Assembly: GCA_024640925.1 (NCBI GenBank)
Contig: JAHEEB010000400.1
Span: 1-5,114, forward strand
Direction: 5' to 3'
Source: Bacteroidota bacterium
GTDB lineage: Bacteria > Bacteroidota > Bacteroidia > Bacteroidales > UBA10428
DNA length: 5,114 nucleotides
Made by a program: the position numbers and the translations under genes. This document shows positions 1 through 5,114 of this stretch, one piece after another; position 1 is the first letter of the stretch, and every line of letters starts with the position of its first letter. Below the pieces are notes generated by a model. That model did not search any database. It was given only the letters and a program-made list of their open reading frames with translations, and had not been told where the DNA came from.

Positions 1-261
1 GAGTTTTTTACCATAACCAGTTATAGTATATAGAAAGTAATAGCTGTACTTTTCAAGCAAAATCAGATGTTTGGAGAAGTAATCAGGATTTCTGGTCCAG
101 AATACAATGCAGTCGACAACCTGTGGACGTATATCAATCCGGCTAACCTGGTGAACATTCATAGGGTTTCGAACAGATACAAACCCTTTTTCTACCCGGT
201 TATAGAACCAGTCGGAATAAAAGGCGGGAATGTCGGTTCTTCTGCTAACACTGAGTATCAT
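1..261 (-). CDS. DUF1848 family protein, N-terminal part (3' end beyond the window)
   Basis: The minus strand reads 87 codons without a stop from an ATG at 261 to the window edge. The product opens MILSVSRRTDIPAFYSDWF and continues with RNPMNVHQVSRI, VVDCIVFWTRNP and YYFLYTITGYGK. These are the hallmark N-terminal blocks of the DUF1848 family as I know it. Full-length members are about 300 residues and end in a cysteine cluster of the C-x3-C-x2-C type, suggesting a radical-SAM-like iron-sulphur site, but that part lies outside the window and its integrity cannot be judged. The start is fixed by an in-frame TGA five codons upstream. The gene begins 68 nt downstream of the Thg1-like gene on the same strand. 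I see no TAnnTTTG box or convincing terminator in that gap, so read-through is possible. The biochemical function of the family is not known to me. Confidence 0.88.
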   Translation of the reverse strand, partial: MILSVSRRTDIPAFYSDWFYNRVEKGFVSVRNPMNVHQVSRIDIRPQVVDCIVFWTRNPDYFSKHLILLEKYSYYFLYTITGYGKKL

Positions 262-329
262 GGCAAATAGTGGTCAAGCAAAATGAATTTGAAATCTCTT
301 ATTCAGTTGAGTAAAAAACGCAAACTACC

Positions 330-1097
330 TTAATATTCATTTTTTTCAATTAGTTTCATTATAAACTTATCATATTCAAGCTTCATTGGTAAATTGTAAT
401 CAATTCGTAATTCTCTTCTCGTTACAATTACATTTTTCTTTGTTTTAGGATTATATCCATTTTTCTCATTTTCGCTCCAGTATAACCCAATTCCCCGTTT
501 TTGCCAATTCGGAATTTCGTTAAAGTTTATACCATATTGAAAAAGAAGTTCATTTTTATCGGCTGTGCTTATTTTTTCAATCCGCTTAGTGGCTTGCCCC
601 CGGGTATAATTATCTTCTCTCAGCTTCCAGTAACAATAAGCATTAAGGGCATTTCGGTGGGCATCCTCGTTTCTCCAACGAAAATAATCTACAACCAATT
701 GTTTATTTGGTAATTCGCAAAGCCTGCAATCGAATGAGGCAACTGTTCCGATTAATGATGTAAATTTTGCACTTGCTTCTCCGGCAAGAATTGATGTGTA
801 TTTTCGGTGTTTCCTTGAAAATGCAGATTCATTTAAATCAAAAAGCAAAGAAATCTCATCACTTTCTGTATATCCGTATATTATATTAAATCCGCAAGAC
901 ATTAAATGCTTTAAGGTTTCTACCATATAATCCCTGAAAACCTCGTCAAAGGGTGCTTTAAATTTATGAGTCTCTTTAGTTAACCGGGTAAAACTCCGAC
1001 CATCTATTCTGGCAACCATATAAATGCCTGGCAATACACAAATATCATGAGCAGTTTCGTAAATCCGAAGCTTTTTATCTAAATCGTCAAATTTCAT
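330..1097 (-). CDS. Thg1-like protein (tRNA-His guanylyltransferase family 3'-5' RNA polymerase)
   Basis: This 255-residue protein belongs to the Thg1/TLP superfamily, which adds nucleotides to the 5' end of RNA, mainly tRNA, after activating the 5' phosphate with ATP. The palm motifs are clear. ARIDGRSFTRL at 29-39 carries metal-binding D32. YTESDEISLLF at 76-86 carries D80 and E81, matching the SDE motif of human Thg1. FDCR follows at 122-125, and KRGIGLYW at 200-207 matches a conserved block near the C-terminus. The eukaryotic HINN signature needed for tRNA-His selection is replaced by H147-R-N-A with downstream N152, as in bacterial Thg1-like proteins. Bacteria usually encode G-1 of tRNA-His in the gene, so a role in repairing damaged or truncated tRNA 5' ends is more likely than G-1 addition; this is inference. 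The length is normal and all visible catalytic acids are present. The start overlaps the kinase stop by 4 nt (ATGA), indicating translational coupling. Confidence 0.93.
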   Translation of the reverse strand: MKFDDLDKKLRIYETAHDICVLPGIYMVARIDGRSFTRLTKETHKFKAPFDEVFRDYMVETLKHLMSCGFNIIYGYTESDEISLLFDLNESAFSRKHRKYTSILAGEASAKFTSLIGTVASFDCRLCELPNKQLVVDYFRWRNEDAHRNALNAYCYWKLREDNYTRGQATKRIEKISTADKNELLFQYGINFNEIPNWQKRGIGLYWSENEKNGYNPKTKKNVIVTRRELRIDYNLPMKLEYDKFIMKLIEKNEY

Positions 1098-1534
1098 TTT
1101 TCCCAGTTTTTAACTATGAAATCACCATTATTTAGTTCAACATAATATAGTTCGTCAAATCCTTCTTCGAATGAGGGTAGCTCGAGTTTGCTATAAGTTC
1201 CCTTAATACCAATTTCTGGGACATTTTCTTTCCCGGTCCTATTTGCATTTCTCTCAATTGAATCCTCAATCTTTGATTGAAAGTAGTATCCAACCACTTT
1301 ATATTTATTTTGTTTAGCTAGTTCGATATAATTAATTCTATCCTTTCGTGTTGGATTTGTATTGTCAATTATAAATGGTTGTTGAATTGAAAAGCAAGTG
1401 TCTAAAAACTTTTGCTCTTTATTCCTTGTGTTAAGCATATCCATAGAAATTCTTATGTGGGTTCTGAAAAACCTTTCTTTGTAAAAAGTTGATTTTCCTG
1501 TAGCTTGTATTCCTATAAATATTATTGCTTCCAT
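1094..1534 (-). CDS. Small P-loop kinase, polynucleotide kinase-like (AAA_33 type)
   Basis: This compact 146-residue protein has a Walker A motif G8-IQATGKST16 right at the N-terminus. A strand ending in ISMD (S30, D32) follows, at the place where T4 Pnk carries its catalytic aspartate. Next comes FIIDNTNPTRKDR at 54-66, matching the D-T-N-x-x-x-x-x-R block of Pnk-like kinases. The lid-like segment ERNANRTGKENVP at 94-106 has R95, R99 and the VP pair seen in that family. Together these suggest transfer of the ATP gamma phosphate to a small substrate, most plausibly an RNA 5'-OH. The substrate is inferred from fold and neighbour, since AAA_33 kinases also act on sugars, nucleosides and antibiotics. 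No phosphatase or ligase domain is fused. It sits 28 nt after the acidic protein gene and overlaps the Thg1-like gene by 4 nt, so the three are probably co-transcribed. About 32% G+C was counted over 1141-1500. Confidence 0.87.
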   Translation of the reverse strand: MEAIIFIGIQATGKSTFYKERFFRTHIRISMDMLNTRNKEQKFLDTCFSIQQPFIIDNTNPTRKDRINYIELAKQNKYKVVGYYFQSKIEDSIERNANRTGKENVPEIGIKGTYSKLELPSFEEGFDELYYVELNNGDFIVKNWEK

Positions 1535-1562
1535 GCTACTGCATTATCTTTAGCGTTTCTTA

Positions 1563-2003
1563 CTATTCTTCTAATTCAATTCCAATTTTATCAGCAATGC
1601 CTATAATATCTTTTAAGGAAATATTTTCATCAATCTCAAATTCTTCTTCAAGATATAATTTTTCTCCTATATCTGATATTATTTCGCCCTCCTGAACGAA
1701 GAAGATTCTGCAAATTCCATTGTTGAAATTGCCAAATTCGTATGTCGCCGAAGCTGTTTGCACAATAAAAGTAAAAATCTCAGTTTCTAATTCTTCTGAT
1801 AATTCCGAAAGTAAATCTTCTTCTAACACATAAATCATCTCATAGTCATTTAGAATTGTCCATCCATTTTCGAATTTTGCAGAATCAGACAATTCTTCAA
1901 AAAGTTCGTTATCCTCTTCACTGTAATTCAGTTTGGTTGAAATGTTTTTTAAATTCTGCAGATGATTTCCTTTGATTGCAATAATAGCTTTTGAGAGTCC
2001 CAT
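1563..2003 (-). CDS. Acidic protein of unknown function, first gene of the kinase/Thg1-like cluster
   Basis: I do not recognise a named family. The 146-residue product is strongly acidic, with about 34 Asp/Glu against 9 Lys/Arg. It has no signal peptide or membrane segment, so it should be cytosolic. The N-terminus GLSKAIIAIKGNHLQNL looks like a beta strand followed by a helix. The middle (residues 47-97) has GWTILNDYEMIYVLEEDLL, FTFIVQTASATYEFGNF and an N-G turn, an alternating alpha/beta pattern like small globular immunity-type or sensor proteins. The tail ends with an acidic helix and the residues IELEE. Codons look normal and the frame is intact, so it is a real gene. The ATG at 2003 is preceded by an A/T-rich leader, as usual in Bacteroidota. 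Its position ahead of the kinase suggests a regulator, protein inhibitor or RNA-mimicking partner, but this is speculation. G+C is low, about 30% counted over 1561-1980. Confidence 0.78.
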   Translation of the reverse strand: MGLSKAIIAIKGNHLQNLKNISTKLNYSEEDNELFEELSDSAKFENGWTILNDYEMIYVLEEDLLSELSEELETEIFTFIVQTASATYEFGNFNNGICRIFFVQEGEIISDIGEKLYLEEEFEIDENISLKDIIGIADKIGIELEE

Positions 2004-2177
2004 ATCTTTTATTTTATTTAATGAATTATTACTTGACAGATTTTTTTTACTAATTCCGTCCTTTAAGACTGGTTTTAGCCATGCAATTTATTTAAAACTT
2101 CCAATAATTGTAATGTTTTCTATATTCTCGTCCAATTCTTATTAATCTGTCATAGAATTAAATCTTCTGAACAAAAC

Positions 2178-2185
2178 CAAAAGTA
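2178..2185 (-). promoter_or_regulatory. Weak candidate -7 box for the acidic protein/kinase/Thg1-like cluster
   Basis: TACTTTTG on the minus strand matches TAnnTTTG and is the only match in the 191-nt gap between the acyltransferase stop and the acidic protein start. No TTG lies at the right distance for a -33 element, and it would leave a leader of about 170 nt. The rest of the gap (2004-2177) is AT-rich, with no gene or strong hairpin that I can see. The cluster might instead be reached by read-through from the acyltransferase gene. Confidence 0.25.
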
Positions 2186-2194
2186 GAATAAAAA

Positions 2195-2983
2195 TCACTC
2201 CATTTTTAAAAGCTCCCCACTTTTTGTTATCTCTGTAAACCGGTTCATAAATCTGGAAGCTGGTGCTCCATCGACAATGTTATGGTCAAAAGATGCAGTA
2301 ACACATAAATGTTCCTTCGAAACAAACTGTCCGTCAATTTCAATAACTTTTTGGCTGATACTTCCTACTGTAATCAAAACTGTTGCGCTTCCATGCGGGA
2401 TAAACCAGGCTGATTCCTTGCTGAACATGCCAACTGCTGTAACAGCTATTTTCCCATAACGCTTTGCCATAGTTATATTTTTATCAGCAATTCTGATAAA
2501 TGATTTAAGCATAAAAGTTGGGATAAACCTTATCCAGGCCATGCCTGACAGGGTTCCTATTTTATCGTCTTTTTGTGTTTGTGCTTTTCTTATTTCGCTC
2601 TGTATCTGGCTAAAAGATTTACTTTGTGCTTCTTTAATACCAATGGGTTCGGGAACTTTCTCCCCGCTTATTTCCCGCTCGATCAATACACTAATTGTTA
2701 CATCATCGAGAATAATAATCTTGTTTCTTCTGATAAATGAATTTAAAGTCGGATTTTCTTTAATGGTGTGGGCCAGGCAGGTAACTATATATGCTGTTAA
2801 TGAAAGTTTCTCTCCGGTTTTTTCAGAATGCTCTTTCATTAACCTTCGGGGCTCGCTTATGTCAATTTCGGTAAGGCAATGAATTGCATTTTTCTCTTTT
2901 GACACAGCACATGATGCAGAAACCATTCGTCTGTTTATACTCAGCGGATGAACTATATAACCAACACTTTTTCGTTTGCTCAT
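2195..2983 (-). CDS. Stand-alone 2-oxoacid dehydrogenase E2-type acyltransferase catalytic domain protein
   Basis: The 262 residues form a single catalytic domain of the dihydrolipoamide acyltransferase / chloramphenicol acetyltransferase superfamily. The C-terminal active-site block VTASFDHNIVDGAPASRF at 228-245 contains the catalytic H234 and the D238-G239 pair. Before it come the typical blocks GKIAVTAVGMF (177-187) and ATVLITVGSISQKV (200-213). The N-terminal part, with NRRM (17-20), SLTAYIVTCLAHTI and NPTLNSF, matches the E2 core. There is no lipoyl domain, no peripheral subunit-binding domain and no room for either, so it cannot shuttle acyl groups as a normal pyruvate or branched-chain E2 does. 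No E1 or E3 gene is nearby. It may be a trimeric CoA-dependent acyltransferase with an unknown acceptor. The residue after the active-site His is Asn, where classic E2 proteins have Arg. A good promoter lies just upstream, so it is probably its own transcription unit. The start at 2983 gives a natural N-terminus for the family. Confidence 0.88.
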   Translation of the reverse strand: MSKRKSVGYIVHPLSINRRMVSASCAVSKEKNAIHCLTEIDISEPRRLMKEHSEKTGEKLSLTAYIVTCLAHTIKENPTLNSFIRRNKIIILDDVTISVLIEREISGEKVPEPIGIKEAQSKSFSQIQSEIRKAQTQKDDKIGTLSGMAWIRFIPTFMLKSFIRIADKNITMAKRYGKIAVTAVGMFSKESAWFIPHGSATVLITVGSISQKVIEIDGQFVSKEHLCVTASFDHNIVDGAPASRFMNRFTEITKSGELLKME

Positions 2984-3040
2984 AAGCTCAAAGTTAATTT
3001 TAATTTAAAACGAGATTTGTCAATGGAAATAGTGGGAATA

Positions 3041-3070
3041 CAAAAATAGTGATAAACAATATATTGCAAA
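3041..3070 (-). promoter_or_regulatory. Bacteroidota-type promoter of the E2-like acyltransferase gene
   Basis: On the minus strand TTTG (3070-3067) is followed after 18 nt by TATTTTTG (3048-3041), a full match to the TTG / TAnnTTTG pattern of the primary sigma factor of Bacteroidota at a normal spacing. Transcription would start near 3034, about 50 nt before the ATG at 2983. The spacer contains a perfect 10-bp palindrome, CAATATATTG at 3057-3066, which could be a binding site or a chance AT-rich feature. Confidence 0.6.
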
Positions 3071-3112
3071 GTCTGGATTTTATTAATAATAATTGATAAT
3101 TGGTTTGTTCCT

Positions 3113-3151
3113 AATGACAAATTTATCATTTGAAATTTTCTAATGATAATT
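3113..3151. repeat. Three alternating copies of an AATGAYAAAT-like unit forming two overlapping palindromes
   Basis: The unit occurs as AATGACAAAT (3113-3122, plus), AATGATAAAT (3130-3121, minus) and AATGATAATT (3142-3151, plus). The first two make an 18-bp palindrome (3113-3130) with one mismatched pair. The last two make a 27-bp palindrome (3123-3149): outer arms TTATCATT/AATGATAA, inner arms GAAA/TTTC, one T-T mismatch and a single central T. The stop codon of the oxidoreductase gene (3142-3140) lies inside it. It could end or stabilise that transcript, or be an operator about 45-80 bp upstream of the acyltransferase -33 element. The stem is AT-rich and no U-tract follows, so a classic intrinsic terminator is not supported. 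Confidence 0.55.
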
Positions 3152-3976
3152 TGTGCTGAAATCAACCCATTTCCTGAAATTTATTTCTGGTTTGCCCAGT
3201 AAACTATTTGCTTCATCGGGGCTTCCGGTTTCTTTTACTTTTTCAAAGTAACCAAACATCGATGATACTTCTTTCAGTTCTTTCTTTCTTGTTAAAAAGG
3301 CAATTGTTTTTAACACACCTACAGGAATAGTAGAAATTCGTTTAATTTCAGGATGTACTTTCTTACAGTATTCTGTCAACATGTCTAGCATTAAGCATTC
3401 TTCGGGGCCATAAATATACAAGGCCTTATTACGTACTTCCGGATTTTTATATGCGGCAGCAACCATTCGGGCATAATCGTCGGCAGCTATCCAATGATAG
3501 GGATTCAACTGCTTGCCTATCATTGTGGCTTTACCGTTTTGAATCATCAGTTCGAGCGATTCAAAGAACCATGTGGGACGAAAAATAATATAGGGAATTC
3601 CGCTATGAATAATGGACTGTTCAGCTTGGTATTTGTTCTCAATCATCCAGAACCAGCGGTTTTCCTCAGCAACAGTGCATCCGGTAATTGTGCTGATTAG
3701 TTTAATTTGTTTTTGTTTGGCAGCGGCCACAATGGCTTTTGTTGCAAGTCCTTCGTTAACTCTGGAAAGGCTGATATGAACAGCATCGCAGCCATCCATT
3801 GCTTTCTGTAAATCGGATGGGTTAAATACATCGCCCTGAACAATTTCAAACTTTTTTTCAAACATAGAAGCCTTAACAGTTCTGGAAAAAAGGCAAAGCT
3901 GAACCCCCTGCTTATCTAAATGGTGTATGACAGGCTTCGCTAATAATCCGGTTGCTCCAATAATTAATGTTTTCAT
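3140..3976 (-). CDS. NmrA-like NAD(P)-binding oxidoreductase (atypical short-chain dehydrogenase)
   Basis: I take M at 3976 as the start. It gives MKTLIIGATGLLAKPV, a first beta strand running straight into the nucleotide-binding loop, and a 278-residue protein. An upstream ATG at 4009 would add 11 unlikely residues. The Rossmann loop is G7-A-T-G10-L-L-A13, with the third glycine of GxxGxxG replaced by alanine. S31-R32 after the second strand suggests NADP(H) rather than NAD(H). VQGD at 46-49 and CDAVHISL at 63-70 are the usual third and fourth strand blocks. K115-x3-E119 and the IPYIIFRPTWFFESL segment (about 127-141) are typical of NmrA-like atypical SDRs, which lack the Tyr-x3-Lys catalytic pair. 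The substrate is unknown; some relatives are redox sensors rather than enzymes. The gene begins 72 nt after the Crp/Fnr stop with no promoter box between, so the two probably share a transcript. Confidence 0.87.
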   Translation of the reverse strand: MKTLIIGATGLLAKPVIHHLDKQGVQLCLFSRTVKASMFEKKFEIVQGDVFNPSDLQKAMDGCDAVHISLSRVNEGLATKAIVAAAKQKQIKLISTITGCTVAEENRWFWMIENKYQAEQSIIHSGIPYIIFRPTWFFESLELMIQNGKATMIGKQLNPYHWIAADDYARMVAAAYKNPEVRNKALYIYGPEECLMLDMLTEYCKKVHPEIKRISTIPVGVLKTIAFLTRKKELKEVSSMFGYFEKVKETGSPDEANSLLGKPEINFRKWVDFSTNYH

Positions 3977-4048
3977 CACTTTCCGATATTTATTTTCAGC
4001 AAATTTCAATAAAGCGAAGAAAAGTATTGTTTGATAAAAGTCAAAAAA

Positions 4049-4612
4049 TTATTTCTTTTTGCGGATTCTGCTTAGGGTAGCAATATCAATTCCCAGGTAC
4101 GAAGCAATGTGTTTTAATGCTACTTTTTTGCAAACTTCCGGGTACTGTTTGCAAAACTCTTTGTATCGTTCAGTTGCAGTTAATGTCTGAAACTGAATTG
4201 TACGTTTGGTTAACATGTTGTTTTTATAGTCGGCAGTATCTTTGCAAACTAGTTGCCATGCAGGGATTTTTTTATAAAGCTCCTGTATGTTTTTATAACT
4301 GATGATTAAAAGTTCTGTATTTTCAATGGCAATAATATTTTCTTTAGAAGGTATTTGTTTATTAAAACTGTCATTAGAAATAACAACATTGCCCGATAAT
4401 ATAAAATCGGTTGTTATATCATTATCATTTTTGTCGGTATAATAGGTTCGCAAGATTCCGGACATTACAATCCCTAACTTGTCGGAAATATCGCCAAACT
4501 TTAAGAAATAGTCATTGGCTTTTATTGTTGCCGGCACATAAGAACCAATAGTAGTTTCCCAGTCTTCGGTTGAGAATTTATAGTTTTGAATCAATATTTC
4601 TTTAAAGTCCAT
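4049..4612 (-). CDS. Crp/Fnr-family transcriptional regulator
   Basis: From the ATG at 4612 the product is 187 residues and starts MDFKEILIQNYKFSTEDW. It has an N-terminal cyclic-nucleotide-binding-like beta roll (about 20-110; FLKFGDISDKLGIVMSGILRTYY is the phosphate-cassette region) and a C-terminal helix-turn-helix ending ALKHIASYLGIDIATLSRIRKKK (165-187). No cysteine cluster for an Fnr-type iron-sulphur centre is visible near the N-terminus, and the residues that bind cAMP in E. coli Crp are not obvious, so the ligand is unknown. The frame stays open to an ATG at 4765, but the extra 51 residues do not fit the family and would start upstream of the likely promoter box at 4675-4682. It is transcribed away from the MaoC gene and probably with the downstream oxidoreductase, so those are its first candidate targets, along with its own promoter. 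Confidence 0.9.
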   Translation of the reverse strand: MDFKEILIQNYKFSTEDWETTIGSYVPATIKANDYFLKFGDISDKLGIVMSGILRTYYTDKNDNDITTDFILSGNVVISNDSFNKQIPSKENIIAIENTELLIISYKNIQELYKKIPAWQLVCKDTADYKNNMLTKRTIQFQTLTATERYKEFCKQYPEVCKKVALKHIASYLGIDIATLSRIRKKK

Positions 4613-4663
4613 AATTTTTATATTTGTTGAAGAACATTGTGAAATTCTGAGAAGGTTTAAAAA

Positions 4664-4676
4664 TGCAAATATTGCA
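4664..4676. promoter_or_regulatory. Hyphenated palindrome at the Crp/Fnr promoter, possible operator
   Basis: TGCAA-ATA-TTGCA has perfect 5-bp arms and a 3-bp spacer, and it overlaps the downstream end of the predicted -7 box. That is a suitable place for autoregulation. It is short, the region is AT-rich, and it does not match the E. coli Crp or Fnr consensus, so chance is a fair alternative. Confidence 0.25.
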
Positions 4677-4682
4677 AAAATA
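4675..4682 (-). promoter_or_regulatory. Candidate -7 box for the Crp/Fnr-oxidoreductase operon
   Basis: TATTTTTG on the minus strand matches TAnnTTTG and lies about 62 nt upstream of the ATG at 4612. No clear TTG -33 element is present at the usual distance. If it is used, transcription starts downstream of the ATG at 4765, which supports the shorter start. Confidence 0.4.
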
Positions 4683-4751
4683 AGTTTTAAACTTTTTATA
4701 GGAAGCGCCAGATTAATTACTATTCCTCCAAACATTTTATATATATTTTGA

Positions 4752-4759
4752 TATATTTG
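4752..4759 (+). promoter_or_regulatory. Candidate -7 box for the MaoC-type hydratase gene
   Basis: TATATTTG matches TAnnTTTG and ends 37 nt before the ATG at 4796, a normal leader length. No TTG is found at the standard -33 position, so the call rests on one element and its placement. Confidence 0.4.
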
Positions 4760-4795
4760 CCACAATTTTTAAAATACGGAATCAAACAGAAACCT

Positions 4796-5114
4796 ATGGT
4801 CACTATCAATAACCACGATGAATTCGCAGCCTACCTTGGCAAAGAAATCGGTGTATCAGAGTATTTAACTATTACACAGGAACAAATAAACAAGTTTGCC
4901 GATGCAACATTGGATTTTCAATGGATTCATATCGATCCGGAAAGAGCCAAGAAAGAGTCGCTATATAAAGATACTATTGCTCACGGATATTTAACCCTGT
5001 CTGTATTACCATATTTGTGGGAACAGATAGTTGAGTTCAAAAACATCAAGATGATGGTGAATTATGGCATTGAAGATCTGAGATTTCAGCAGCCGGTTGT
5101 TGTTAATAGTCGTG
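4796..5114 (+). CDS. MaoC-family hydratase (NodN-like hot-dog fold), N-terminal part (3' end beyond the window)
   Basis: An open frame runs from the ATG at 4796 to the window end, giving 106 codons of a protein usually near 150 residues. It starts [19 protein letters not shown] and carries [23 protein letters not shown] at 30-52. In the known (R)-specific enoyl-CoA hydratase motif the catalytic Asp and His are five residues apart, here D40 and H45. The second conserved block [16 protein letters not shown] follows (60-75), then [11 protein letters not shown]. These fit the NodN-like branch of MaoC dehydratases, which hydrate 2-enoyl-CoA or related thioesters in the cytosol. D40 is followed by F-Q where H-Q is more common; this should not affect the catalytic pair. 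It is transcribed away from the Crp/Fnr regulator across a shared 183-nt control region. The exact substrate cannot be told. Confidence 0.92.
   Translation, partial: MVTINNHDEFAAYLGKEIGVSEYLTITQEQINKFADATLDFQWIHIDPERAKKESLYKDTIAHGYLTLSVLPYLWEQIVEFKNIKMMVNYGIEDLRFQQPVVVNSR

Noticed and set aside
67..270. 67-codon open frame on the plus strand
   Set aside because: It is antisense to the DUF1848 gene, whose conserved blocks are unmistakable on the minus strand; the plus-strand product has no recognisable features.
53..284. 11-base direct repeat TCAAGCAAAAT at 53-63 and 274-284
   Set aside because: Exact 11-base matches are expected by chance in about 5 kb of AT-rich sequence; nothing mobile lies between the copies.
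262..329. Possible terminator between the Thg1-like and DUF1848 genes
   Set aside because: Only a 3-4 bp stem can be drawn, and no U-run follows it on the minus strand.
2134..2159. AATTCT / AGAATT inverted repeat in the leader of the acidic protein gene
   Set aside because: Only 6 bp with a 14-nt loop and pure AT character apart from one pair; no U-tract or conserved riboswitch feature.
2541..2882. 113-codon plus-strand frame, with other plus-strand frames at 501-713, 2277-2459, 3494-3700 and 4117-4302
   Set aside because: All lie antisense to well-supported minus-strand genes and have no family features.
2980..3165. 61-codon minus-strand frame overlapping the acyltransferase start by 4 nt
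   Set aside because: It covers the full promoter at 3041-3070 and the palindromes and runs into the oxidoreductase gene; its composition is that of translated AT-rich spacer.
4613..4765. N-terminal extension of the Crp/Fnr gene to the ATG at 4765
   Set aside because: The added 51 residues do not resemble the family, and the start would lie upstream of the candidate -7 box; the ATG at 4612 gives the usual length.

Overview
The window looks like chromosomal DNA from a member of the Bacteroidota. It is AT-rich, its gene starts have A/T-rich leaders and no clear Shine-Dalgarno sequences, and several upstream regions carry the TAnnTTTG -7 box typical of that phylum. The Crp/Fnr regulator is the short Bacteroidota type ending in a KHIASYLGI...LSRIRKK helix-turn-helix. 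A marine or anaerobic order such as Marinilabiliales is possible but is only a guess.

Layout: seven genes lie on the minus strand and one on the plus strand. From the left they are: the N-terminal 87 residues of a DUF1848 protein, cut by the window edge; a Thg1-like 3'-5' RNA polymerase; a small P-loop polynucleotide-kinase-like protein whose stop overlaps the Thg1-like start (ATGA); a very acidic 146-residue protein of unknown function; a stand-alone E2-type acyltransferase catalytic domain; an NmrA-like NAD(P)-binding oxidoreductase; and a Crp/Fnr-family regulator. At the right end a MaoC-type hydratase gene runs the other way and is cut by the window edge.

Functional groups: the acidic protein, kinase and Thg1-like polymerase are read in that order at 28-nt and -4-nt spacing and look like one transcript. 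The kinase could phosphorylate a broken RNA 5'-OH end, and the Thg1-like enzyme could then activate that 5' phosphate and add nucleotides in the 3'-5' direction. This is the most interesting part of the window: a candidate RNA 5'-end repair cassette with an uncharacterised acidic partner. DUF1848 follows 68 nt later and may be read through. The Crp/Fnr gene and the oxidoreductase form a second likely operon, transcribed away from maoC across a 183-nt control region with back-to-back -7 boxes. The E2-like acyltransferase has its own well-formed Bacteroidota promoter, preceded by a cluster of alternating-orientation palindromic units.

No rRNA, tRNA, CRISPR array or insertion sequence was recognised. 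No gene-free stretch exceeds 300 bases; the longest, at 2004-2194, holds only a weak promoter candidate.
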